Of a stretch of 14,150 nucleotides of DNA, positions 1-5,753 are shown in pieces (the first letter of the stretch is position 1; each line of letters begins with the position of its first letter). A program made the translations under genes and the position numbers. Source of the DNA: Pseudomonadota bacterium (GTDB taxonomy: Bacteria; Pseudomonadota; Alphaproteobacteria; Rhizobiales; Kaistiaceae); NCBI GenBank assembly GCA_023391905.1, contig JAEWAD010000023.1, positions 1 to 14,150 of the forward strand, given 5' to 3'. The notes under the pieces are model-generated. The model was not told the origin of the DNA. It saw only the letters and a program-made list of their open reading frames with translations, and ran no database searches.

Positions 1-407
1 CCCGCCGAGCGGGCCGGCCGGCGGGCGGCGAGATCCGGCGCGTGGGCGCGCTGGCCGGTGCCCGCGGTGCTGCGATCCTGGTCGCGCGTCGCCATCAGCT
101 CCGCCTTCTTCAGTTCGTCGAGGGCGAGGTTGAGCCCTTCCTGGGCCGCGGCGAGCTGGCTCTCGAGGTCCTGCGCCGAGGCGCGGAGATTGTCGCGCCG
201 CTGCATCGCCGCCTTGGCGAAGGTCGGATAGGCGAAATGGGAGGTATCGCGGATGCCGGCGCGTTCCTGCTCGACGTTGATCTGGTCCTCGAGATCGCGC
301 GCCATGCGCTCGAACTCGGCGACCATCGTCTGGATCTGATTGACCTGCCGACGCTTTTCGTCGGCCTGGAACCGCTTCAGCCGAATGATGCTCTCACGCG
401 ACTTCAT
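1..407 (-). CDS. fliJ: FliJ, flagellar export apparatus protein (3' end cut by window edge)
   Basis: FliJ is the small cytoplasmic stalk/chaperone-escort protein of the flagellar type III export ATPase complex; it works with FliI and FliH to feed rod, hook and filament subunits into the export gate. The reading frame on the minus strand begins with ATG at 407 (MKSRESIIRLKRFQADEKRR) and stays open for 135 codons to the window edge. It is almost entirely charged, predicted helical coiled coil and carries the mid-protein stretch HFAYPTFAKAAMQRRDNLR that I recognise from rhizobial FliJ. The start is supported by GGGAGT at 415-420, 7 bases upstream. Family length is about 137-150 residues, so only the last few residues should be missing. 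The gene diverges from ctrA across a 463-bp region, which fits CtrA control of flagellar genes in alphaproteobacteria. FliJ diverges quickly in sequence, so the call rests on the rhizobial-type pattern and the ctrA neighbourhood. Confidence 0.87.
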   Translation of the reverse strand, partial: MKSRESIIRLKRFQADEKRRQVNQIQTMVAEFERMARDLEDQINVEQERAGIRDTSHFAYPTFAKAAMQRRDNLRASAQDLESQLAAAQEGLNLALDELKKAELMATRDQDRSTAGTGQRAHAPDLAARRPARSA

Positions 408-625
408 ACTCGTTACTCCCTGAACACAGAGACGCAAAGCTGCTGGATTGGCGGCGGCGACGGACCGTTTTCCACATTGTCGCTGCCAAAAGGCCATCAG
501 GCTTGTCAAAACCTTAAGCCACCGACCTCGCGCTAACCTTTCATTTACGTCTCGCGTTAATCATGGCGCAGGAGGGCTTAAGGGCGGGTAAACCCCGTCC
601 TGCGGTACCTTCATCCTAATTCCGT

Positions 626-793
626 GAGTCCGACCAATTGGTTACCGGATTTCGTGCAATTGAATGATGCGGTGCTTTCCACACCAAATCGTTCGGAATC
701 TCAAAGACGTCAGGCGATTCTCGAATAAATCGCATGAGGCCCTTGTGAGCACGAATCAGAATTTGTTAACCATTACGCGTTAGCCTTCGAATC
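626..793. promoter_or_regulatory. Cluster of five GANTC (CcrM) methylation sites
   Basis: Five GANTC sites occur at 626-630, 696-700, 716-720, 753-757 and 789-793. By chance GANTC is expected about once in 256 bases at even base composition. In alphaproteobacteria the sites are methylated by CcrM late in replication and mediate GcrA-dependent, cell-cycle-timed transcription, and ctrA P1 of Caulobacter is a classical example. Two further GANTC sites flank the chpT and eipA starts (2496-2500 and 2635-2639). Confidence 0.7.
766..773 (+). promoter_or_regulatory. CtrA-type half site TTAACCAT upstream of ctrA
   Basis: TTAACCAT matches the common form of the CtrA recognition half site. It lies about 98 bases before the ctrA start, between GANTC sites at 753 and 789. 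There is no second TTAA at the canonical 7-base spacing (the next bases give GCGT, with TTAG slightly further on at 780-783), so this would be a single strong half site. Autoregulation is inferred by analogy with Caulobacter. Confidence 0.5.
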
Positions 794-870
794 GGGGTGA
801 GCCGTTTTCCAAGCACCGGTCTGCAAGGCCCGGAGCGCCAAGCCCAGGATAGGCAATTGAGGGGATTGGT

Positions 871-1572
871 ATGCGAGTTCTGCTGATCGAGGACGACAGC
901 GCCACTGCGCAGAGCATCGAGCTGATGCTCAAGTCCGAGAATTTTAACGTCTACACGACGGATCTCGGCGAAGAGGGTGTCGATCTCGGCAAGCTCTACG
1001 ACTACGATATCATTCTGCTCGACCTGAACCTGCCGGACATGTCCGGCTACGAGGTCCTGCGGTCGCTGCGCGTCGCCAAGGTGAAGACGCCGATCCTGAT
1101 CCTCTCCGGCCTCGCCGGCATCGAGGACAAGGTGCGCGGCCTCGGCTTCGGCGCCGACGACTACATGACCAAGCCGTTCCACAAGGACGAGCTGGTCGCC
1201 CGCATCCACGCCATCGTCCGCCGCTCGAAGGGCCATGCCCAGTCGGTGATCATCACCGGCGAGCTGACCGTCAACCTCGACACCAAGACCGTCGAAGTCC
1301 ATGGCAGCCGCGTGCATCTGACCGGCAAGGAATACCAGATGCTGGAGCTGCTCTCGCTCCGCAAGGGCACGACGCTGACCAAGGAAATGTTCCTGAACCA
1401 CCTTTATGGCGGCATGGACGAGCCCGAACTGAAGATCATCGACGTCTTCATCTGCAAGCTGCGCAAGAAGCTGGCGACCGCCACCAACGGCCTCAACTAC
1501 ATCGAGACCGTCTGGGGTCGCGGCTACGTGCTGCGCGAGCCGGATGAAGCCGAGATGCGCGCGAGCGCATAA
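871..1572 (+). CDS. ctrA: CtrA, essential cell-cycle response regulator (OmpR/PhoB type)
   Basis: CtrA is the master transcription factor of the alphaproteobacterial cell cycle; phosphorylated by the CckA-ChpT relay, it binds TTAA-type sites to control division, flagellar, chemotaxis and envelope genes and in some species silences the replication origin. The 233-residue product is full length. The receiver domain (about 1-115) has the acidic pocket E7-D8-D9, phospho-acceptor D51 in LLDLNLPDMSGYE, and K101 in MTKPF. The C-terminal winged helix (about 125-225) includes the highly conserved LTGKEYQMLELL and IIDVFICKLRKKL stretches and ends VWGRGYVLREP. The start is fixed by GAGGGG at 859-864, 6 bases before ATG. 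The chain ends in -SA; a small-residue C terminus is part of the ClpXP degradation signal in Caulobacter CtrA. It is followed by a strong terminator and faces chpT. Confidence 0.98.
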   Translation: MRVLLIEDDSATAQSIELMLKSENFNVYTTDLGEEGVDLGKLYDYDIILLDLNLPDMSGYEVLRSLRVAKVKTPILILSGLAGIEDKVRGLGFGADDYMTKPFHKDELVARIHAIVRRSKGHAQSVIITGELTVNLDTKTVEVHGSRVHLTGKEYQMLELLSLRKGTTLTKEMFLNHLYGGMDEPELKIIDVFICKLRKKLATATNGLNYIETVWGRGYVLREPDEAEMRASA

Positions 1573-1596
1573 GCCGGCCCTCCCCCGGCAACTGAG

Positions 1597-1620
1597 AACC
1601 CCGCTGCGGCGGGGTTTTTT
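1597..1620 (+). terminator. Rho-independent terminator of ctrA
   Basis: An 8-bp perfect stem (AACCCCGC at 1597-1604 with GCGGGGTT at 1609-1616), a 4-base loop and a run of six T (1615-1620) lie 25 bases after the ctrA stop. This is a textbook intrinsic terminator. Confidence 0.93.
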
Positions 1621-1649
1621 GTGTCCTCGATCCGGCCTCTGAGCTCCGG

Positions 1650-1688
1650 ACAAACAAAAACCGCGCCGACCAGGCGATCGACGCGGTT
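1650..1688 (-). terminator. Probable intrinsic terminator of chpT
   Basis: Read on the minus strand, AACCGCG (1688-1682) pairs with CGCGGTT (1665-1659) around a 16-base loop and is followed by TTTTTGTTTGT (1660-1650). It lies 35 bases after the chpT stop and faces the ctrA terminator, so transcription of the two convergent genes is insulated from both sides. The long loop makes it weaker than the ctrA terminator. Confidence 0.72.
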
Positions 1689-1723
1689 CAAGATCCGGAT
1701 CGGATGGCCGGCTGGATGCCGCC

Positions 1724-2467
1724 TCAGGCCTCGGCAGAGGCGACCGGCGCGGCGGCCTGCTCCTCCGCGACCTCGGCCACCTCCGCCACGGGCTCGTCGG
1801 CGACGGCCTCCGCGACCTCGACCGCGGCCGGGCGCGCCGTGATGATGACATCCGTCCCGTCCAGCACCGCCGCCACGGTCATGCCGCTGACGCGGGCCAG
1901 CAGGCCGGCATAGTAGGGCTGCACGGCATGGGCATCGATGTTGACGTCGACGATCGCGCCGGGGATCAGCTTCTCGAAGGCGGCCGGAATGCGGGCGCTC
2001 GGGCCCGAGCAGTGGAAGGTCACCTCCGGCTTCGCCGGCTCGCCCGTGATCGTCACCTTGATCAAGCCGCCACGCGGCACGGCCGCAACCGCCATCAGCA
2101 CCAGGTTGAGGATGAGCTTGACCTGGTTCTTCGGCATCAGCGCGCGCGGCGCGGTCCATTCGAACGAGGCCTTCTCGCCCTCCATGTAGCCGCGCGCCAC
2201 CTTCTCGGCGTCGCCGATGTCGATCTCGGCGCCGGCGGAACCGGCCGCGCCGAAGGCGAGACGGGCGAATTGCAGCTTGGCCGAAGCCTGGCGCGCGCTC
2301 TTGCGGATCAGGTCGAAGGCAAAGGCCTTCATCTCCTCGCCGTTCTCCTCGTCGAGAACCTCGAGACCGTTGTTGATGGCGCCGACCGGGGAGATGATGT
2401 CGTGGCAGACGCGGCTGCAGAGCAGCGCCGCGAGATCGAGGGCTTCGAGTTCGATCTCATTGGTCAT
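1724..2467 (-). CDS. chpT: ChpT, histidine phosphotransferase of the CckA-ChpT-CtrA relay
   Basis: ChpT is the cytoplasmic dimeric phosphotransferase that receives phosphate from the hybrid kinase CckA and delivers it to CtrA (and CpdR), setting CtrA activity and stability. The 247-residue product has the HPt histidine H22 in CSRVCHDIISPVGAINNGLE, which resembles a kinase DHp helix (H followed by D), then a second helix (about 45-75) and a degenerate ATPase-like C-terminal domain (about 85-212) that lacks nucleotide-binding motifs, as the family requires. The start at 2467 has GAGGG at 2479-2483; the spacing of 11 bases is long but the N terminus matches the family. Residues about 213-247 form a low-complexity Ala/Glu/Val tail with repeated VAE/EVAE units, not needed by the fold. 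The gene converges on ctrA and diverges from eipA. Confidence 0.93.
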   Translation of the reverse strand: MTNEIELEALDLAALLCSRVCHDIISPVGAINNGLEVLDEENGEEMKAFAFDLIRKSARQASAKLQFARLAFGAAGSAGAEIDIGDAEKVARGYMEGEKASFEWTAPRALMPKNQVKLILNLVLMAVAAVPRGGLIKVTITGEPAKPEVTFHCSGPSARIPAAFEKLIPGAIVDVNIDAHAVQPYYAGLLARVSGMTVAAVLDGTDVIITARPAAVEVAEAVADEPVAEVAEVAEEQAAAPVASAEA

Positions 2468-2721
2468 GACGCGTCATTCCCTCTTGTTTCAGCGCGAATC
2501 AGCCCATCAAAGGGCGCTTCGGGGATACACCGACGGGCCGATGCTGCCAACCGCCGGCCGGTTGCCCACCCGAAACCGGCATATGGGTCCCGTGCCAAGA
2601 TCCCGCCCAGATTTTTGAACTACACTTTCAAGGTGATTCGCGCGCCTGCTGCCGGTTTCCGCCCATCGGGGATCGGGTCCGTGCCATGAAGCCGCCACGA
2701 CACGACAAGGAGCCGACCGAC
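2468..2721. promoter_or_regulatory. chpT/eipA divergent intergenic region with two GANTC sites
   Basis: This 254-bp region carries the outward promoters of chpT and eipA. GANTC motifs lie at 2496-2500 (GAATC, 29 bases from the chpT start) and 2635-2639 (GATTC, 83 bases from the eipA start). I see no TTAA-type CtrA box here, although eipA is reported to be CtrA-activated in Brucella. Promoter hexamers are not clear. Confidence 0.5.
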
Positions 2722-3297
2722 ATGCATCGCAGCCTGCGACTGACCTTCCTCATTGCCCTGATCGCGCTGGCCGCCCCGTTCCTCGCGCTCGGTTCCGCCC
2801 AGGCCCAGAGCCCCGACCGCTATTCCTCCGACGAGCTGATCAACACCGGCCATACCTTCTTCGGCGAAGTGTCGGGCAGCCTCGCCTCGGTGGTCGAGCA
2901 CGCGGTCTCGAAATACGGCCTGCCGAACGGCTATATCCTCGGCGAGCAGGGCTCCGGCGCGCTGTTCGCGGGCCTGCGCTACGGCAACGGCACGCTCTAC
3001 ACCAAGAACGCCGGCCAGCATCAGGTCTTCTTCCAGGGCCCGTCGCTCGGCTGGGACATCGGTGGCGACGGCTCGCGCGTCATGATGCTGGTCTACAACC
3101 TCCCCTCGATCAGCGCGCTCTACACCCGCTATGGCGGCGTCAACGGCTCCGCTTTTCTGGTTGGCGGCGTCGGCATGACCGTGCTGTCGCGCAACGACGT
3201 CTTCATCGTGCCGATCGTCTCGGGCGTCGGCGCCCGCCTCGGCCTCAATGTCGGCTATCTGAAGTTCACCGACCGCCAGACCTGGAACCCCTTCTGA
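2722..3297 (+). CDS. eipA: EipA-type periplasmic envelope integrity protein (DUF1134)
   Basis: The product belongs to the DUF1134/EipA family, small periplasmic beta-barrel (SH3-like) proteins conserved in alphaproteobacteria. Brucella EipA is reported to support cell-envelope integrity and virulence and to be activated by CtrA; its molecular partner is not known. The 191-residue chain has a clear signal peptide (MHRSLRL, hydrophobic core to about residue 24, cleavage after SAQA at 28), then a mature domain of about 163 residues rich in Gly and aromatic beta-strand patterns, ending in TDRQTWNPF. I chose ATG 2722 because AAGGAG at 2707-2712 sits 9 bases upstream and the signal peptide then starts correctly; an in-frame ATG at 2686 would add 12 charged residues and lacks such a site. 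Its position beside chpT and ctrA matches the Brucella arrangement as I recall it. Confidence 0.92.
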   Translation: MHRSLRLTFLIALIALAAPFLALGSAQAQSPDRYSSDELINTGHTFFGEVSGSLASVVEHAVSKYGLPNGYILGEQGSGALFAGLRYGNGTLYTKNAGQHQVFFQGPSLGWDIGGDGSRVMMLVYNLPSISALYTRYGGVNGSAFLVGGVGMTVLSRNDVFIVPIVSGVGARLGLNVGYLKFTDRQTWNPF

Positions 3298-3333
3298 TCC
3301 GGCCGCCCGGCAACCCGAGCGCCGCATCGGCCT

Positions 3334-3347
3334 GTGACGGCCGTCAC
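3334..3347. repeat. 14-bp perfect palindrome, CRP-like TGTGA-N6-TCAC
   Basis: GTGACGGCCGTCAC reads the same on both strands. With the preceding T (3333) it gives TGTGA-N6-TCACG, one base from the enteric CRP consensus. It lies 37 bases after the eipA stop and about 180 bases before the coiled-coil gene, with no T tract. It may be an operator, or a hairpin at the eipA 3' end. Confidence 0.45.
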
Positions 3348-3444
3348 GGCGCCGCCGCAACACCGGCGCCAGAATGACGCGAGCGACCGGCGCGCGCACG
3401 GTTACGGCTGGACTCTCGACTTCCGAGGATGTCATTAGGGAGAA

Positions 3445-3459
3445 GCGCGCCAGGCGCGC
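3445..3459. repeat. 15-bp inverted repeat GCGCGCC-A-GGCGCGC
   Basis: Two perfect 7-bp arms with a single central A lie about 70 bases upstream of the TTG start of the coiled-coil gene. In a GC-rich genome such CG-rich palindromes arise fairly easily. The rest of the 231-bp gap (3298-3528) shows nothing I can name. Confidence 0.4.
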
Positions 3460-3515
3460 GACGCCGATGCCTGAAGGGCCGGCCGTTTCGGCTCCCCGCA
3501 GGCATGACCGACATC

Positions 3516-3520
3516 GGGAG
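3516..3520 (+). promoter_or_regulatory. Ribosome binding site fixing a TTG start
   Basis: GGGAG sits 8 bases before TTG 3529. The only nearby upstream ATG (3524) runs into a stop after one further codon, so TTG is the best-supported start of the coiled-coil gene. Confidence 0.65.
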
Positions 3521-3528
3521 ACGATGCG

Positions 3529-4644
3529 TTGATCGAAGCAGTGATGTATTTCGCACTCGGCTTCCTGTCGGCGGGAATCGTCGCCCTCGTGCTCGGTCCG
3601 CCGCTCTGGCGACGTGCGCTGCGGCTGACCCGACGCGACATGGAACGGACGCTGCCGATGACGCGCGCCGAGATCCAGGCCGAGAAGGACCAGATCCGGG
3701 CCGGCTTCGCGCTCTCGATCAGTTCGCTCAACCAGACGATCGAGCGCCTCAAGGCGCAGGTCACCGAGCAGTTCATCGACATCAACCGCAAGCGCGAGGT
3801 GATCACCCACCTCACGGCGCAGGGGTCGCTCTCCGCCGATGACATCGTCGCGCTCGAGACGCGGCGCGCCGCGCTCGAGGCGCGCGTCGCCGAGAGCGAT
3901 CTGGCGCTCGCCGCCACCACCGCCGAGCGGGCGACGACGGAGCGGGCGCTCACCATGACCCGCGAAAACCTCGCCGCCGCCGAGGCTGCCGTGCAGCAAT
4001 CGAACGCCGAGCGCGAGGCCCAGCGCCTGGAAATCATCGCCCGCGACACCGAGCTCGACAATCTGCGCGACGCGCTCGCCGCGATGAAGATGAGCTCGAC
4101 GGTCAGCACGGTGGAGAGCGCCGGCTTCGAGAGCGAGATGGCCGCGCTCAAGGCCAACCTCGCCATCCAGCGCCGCATGAGCGAGGAGCAGAGCGGACGC
4201 CAGGGCGAGAGCGAGGCGGCGATCAGTGCCGCCGTCGCCGAGCTGAAGAAGCGCGAGGCCGACCTCGAGGTGGCGCATGGCCGCATCGAGGATCTCTCCG
4301 TGCGTCTCGTCGAGGCCGAGGCGGCCGAAATGGGCGCGATCGCCGTCAAGGAAGAGCGCGGCGCGCTCGCAAGCCGGATCACCGCGCTCGAGGAACTGAA
4401 CGCCCGCCTCGAGGCCGAGGTCGCGACGCTGAAGCAGCGCACCGGCACCGCCAGCGCCGAGGAAACCGAACTGCTCCGCGGCAAGCTGATCGAATTCGGC
4501 GCCGCCGTCGCGCGGCTGGCGGCCGAGCGCGGCGACGGGCCGAGCCTCGTCACCGAGTTGCCGCCGCCACCGGAGGAGCCCGCCCCGGCCGGGGGCCTGG
4601 CCGAGCGCATCCGCGCGCTGCAGCACGCCAGCGGCAATTCCTGA
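3529..4644 (+). CDS. Membrane-anchored long coiled-coil protein of unknown function
   Basis: I recognise this as a type of hypothetical protein common in Hyphomicrobiales but know no function. The 371-residue product starts with one transmembrane segment (about residues 5-24, YFALGFLSAGIVALVLG) followed by a basic stop-transfer stretch PLWRRALRLTRR. It then has about 270 residues of almost unbroken heptad-like, Ala/Glu/Arg/Leu-rich helix (about 50-325, cytoplasmic if N-out), and a Pro-rich linker (PPPPEEPAPA, about 345-355) before a short helical end. The start is TTG at 3529, chosen because GGGAG at 3516-3520 lies 8 bases upstream; the in-frame ATG at 3544 has no ribosome site and would cut into the membrane segment. 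The organisation resembles a tether or scaffold. Position after eipA in the same direction suggests an envelope role, but the 231-bp gap argues for its own promoter. Its stop codon directly abuts the stop of the convergent SDR gene. Confidence 0.85.
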   Translation: MIEAVMYFALGFLSAGIVALVLGPPLWRRALRLTRRDMERTLPMTRAEIQAEKDQIRAGFALSISSLNQTIERLKAQVTEQFIDINRKREVITHLTAQGSLSADDIVALETRRAALEARVAESDLALAATTAERATTERALTMTRENLAAAEAAVQQSNAEREAQRLEIIARDTELDNLRDALAAMKMSSTVSTVESAGFESEMAALKANLAIQRRMSEEQSGRQGESEAAISAAVAELKKREADLEVAHGRIEDLSVRLVEAEAAEMGAIAVKEERGALASRITALEELNARLEAEVATLKQRTGTASAEETELLRGKLIEFGAAVARLAAERGDGPSLVTELPPPPEEPAPAGGLAERIRALQHASGNS

Positions 4645-5655
4645 TCAGTTCGCCCGCGCCAGCCCGGTTCCGGGCGGCATCGGCGCGACCGCCGGCATGC
4701 AGCCCATGCCGACCAGCGTTTCCCGCAGCGCCGTGACCAGCGGCGTGTGCGGCTCCGCGCCGAGGAAGGCGACCAGCCTGCGATTGTCGAGCTCGAGCCG
4801 CTCGCGCCAGAGATAGCGCATCTCCAGCAATTCCCGGAACGTCTCGATGAACGGCGCACCGAGCCTGACCGCGAGCCATGGGAAGCGCCGGATCGGCATG
4901 TCGGGCCGGCCGAGAACCTCGCGCACCGCCTCCGCGATCTCGATGCCGCGCTCGAAATATTGGCCGCGGAAATGGAAGACCTCGAACGGCTCGAGATCGT
5001 CGGCGCGCTCGACGAGGCGGGCGAAGGTTTCCGCCAGATCCGGCAGGTAGGCCCAGGCATGGCCCGCATCCGGATCGCCGGGATAGCTGATCCGTTTTGC
5101 CGCCCCGCCCGCCCTGACGATGCCCGCCCCGAACCAGTTGTTGCCGGCATGGGGGCCGAAGAAGTCGCCGGCCCGCACGATCAGCACCGGCGTGCCCTCC
5201 CCCGCCGCCTGGCGGAGCCGCGTTTCCATCGCCACGCGGATCCGCCCCTTGCGGGTGACCGGGTTCTGTGGCGATCGCTCGTCGACGAGAGGACCCGCGT
5301 CCGGTCCGAAATTATAGACCGTGCCGGGAAAGACGATGCGCGCGCCGGCAGCCTTCGCCGCCGTGATGGTGCTTTCCAGCATCGGCAGGGCGAGGCCCTT
5401 CCAGTTGCGATAGCCGGGCGGGTTGGCGCCATGGAAGACGATCGACGCGCCCTTCGCCGCCGCGACCACCTCGGCCGCGTTCATGGCGTCGCCCTTGATC
5501 CAGGTGATGCCCGCGCCCCCCGGCTTCGCGGCGGCCGCTTCCGGCGACCGCGCCAGTCCGCGCACCGTCCAGCCCCGGGCGAGAAGCGCCCGCGCCCCCG
5601 CGCCGCCGACCCCGCCCGTTGCGCCAACCACCAAAGCGATCCTGTTCTCCGTCAT
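4645..5655 (-). CDS. Atypical SDR: NAD(P)-dependent epimerase/dehydratase-family protein
   Basis: This is an extended/atypical short-chain dehydrogenase-type protein of 336 residues with an N-terminal Rossmann fold. The dinucleotide motif is GATGGVGGAG at about 11-20, followed by a basic LARSPE (35-40), which suggests NADP, GDA at about 55-57, and substrate-domain stretches PGTVYNFGP and WAYLPDLAET. The catalytic YxxxK of classical SDRs is not present: the aligned place appears to read K136-G-R-I-R140 before VAME, so dehydrogenase chemistry cannot be assumed. ATG 5655 is chosen because AAGGAG (5663-5668) lies 7 bases upstream; a longer frame exists but adds 18 residues before the Rossmann motif with no support. 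It diverges from a LysR-type regulator with about 98 bp between starts, so it is the likely target of that regulator. The substrate is unknown. Confidence 0.88.
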   Translation of the reverse strand: MTENRIALVVGATGGVGGAGARALLARGWTVRGLARSPEAAAAKPGGAGITWIKGDAMNAAEVVAAAKGASIVFHGANPPGYRNWKGLALPMLESTITAAKAAGARIVFPGTVYNFGPDAGPLVDERSPQNPVTRKGRIRVAMETRLRQAAGEGTPVLIVRAGDFFGPHAGNNWFGAGIVRAGGAAKRISYPGDPDAGHAWAYLPDLAETFARLVERADDLEPFEVFHFRGQYFERGIEIAEAVREVLGRPDMPIRRFPWLAVRLGAPFIETFRELLEMRYLWRERLELDNRRLVAFLGAEPHTPLVTALRETLVGMGCMPAVAPMPPGTGLARAN

Positions 5656-5738
5656 GATCCGGCTCCTTGTCCGAGTTGCTACAGACAAGATCGGCCCGAA
5701 CGCCGTCATCCGGAATTGTTGAAGTTCGATTGGTGATC

Positions 5739-5752
5739 ATGCATTTTTGCAT
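5739..5752. promoter_or_regulatory. Putative operator between SDR and lysR genes
   Basis: ATGCA-TTTT-TGCAT is a perfect 5-bp inverted repeat in the short region between the divergent SDR and LysR starts (5656-5753). LysR-type regulators often bind AT-rich interrupted dyads in such regions, though this one does not keep the T-N11-A spacing exactly. It ends one base before the LysR start chosen here, where binding would block translation or transcription initiation. Confidence 0.45.
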
Positions 5753-5753
5753 A

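Larger units (their letters stand above)
408..870. promoter_or_regulatory. fliJ/ctrA divergent regulatory region
   Basis: This 463-bp gene-free stretch separates divergent fliJ and ctrA and is visibly more AT-rich than the flanking genes. It contains five GANTC motifs (626-630 GAGTC, 696-700 GAATC, 716-720 GATTC, 753-757 GAATC, 789-793 GAATC), a TTAACCAT CtrA-type half site at 766-773, a related TTAATCAT at 557-564, and a perfect 10-bp palindrome ACCAATTGGT at 633-642. In Caulobacter and Brucella, ctrA is transcribed from promoters that respond to GANTC methylation by CcrM (through GcrA) and to CtrA itself; this layout is consistent with that. I could not place -35/-10 elements with confidence. 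No open reading frame in it looks real. Confidence 0.75.

Noticed and set aside
533..547. CTAA-N7-TTTA as a full CtrA box near fliJ
   Set aside because: It has two mismatches to TTAA-N7-TTAA and could be chance in this AT-richer stretch.
766..1851. Long minus-strand open frame across ctrA and its downstream region
   Set aside because: It is antisense to a clear CtrA gene, Arg/Pro-rich, crosses two terminators and resembles no family; it is a high-GC shadow frame.
2620..5150. Very long minus-strand frames opposite the coiled-coil gene
   Set aside because: They result from codon bias (lack of stops opposite GC-rich, Glu/Ala-rich codons); their translations are low-complexity and match nothing.
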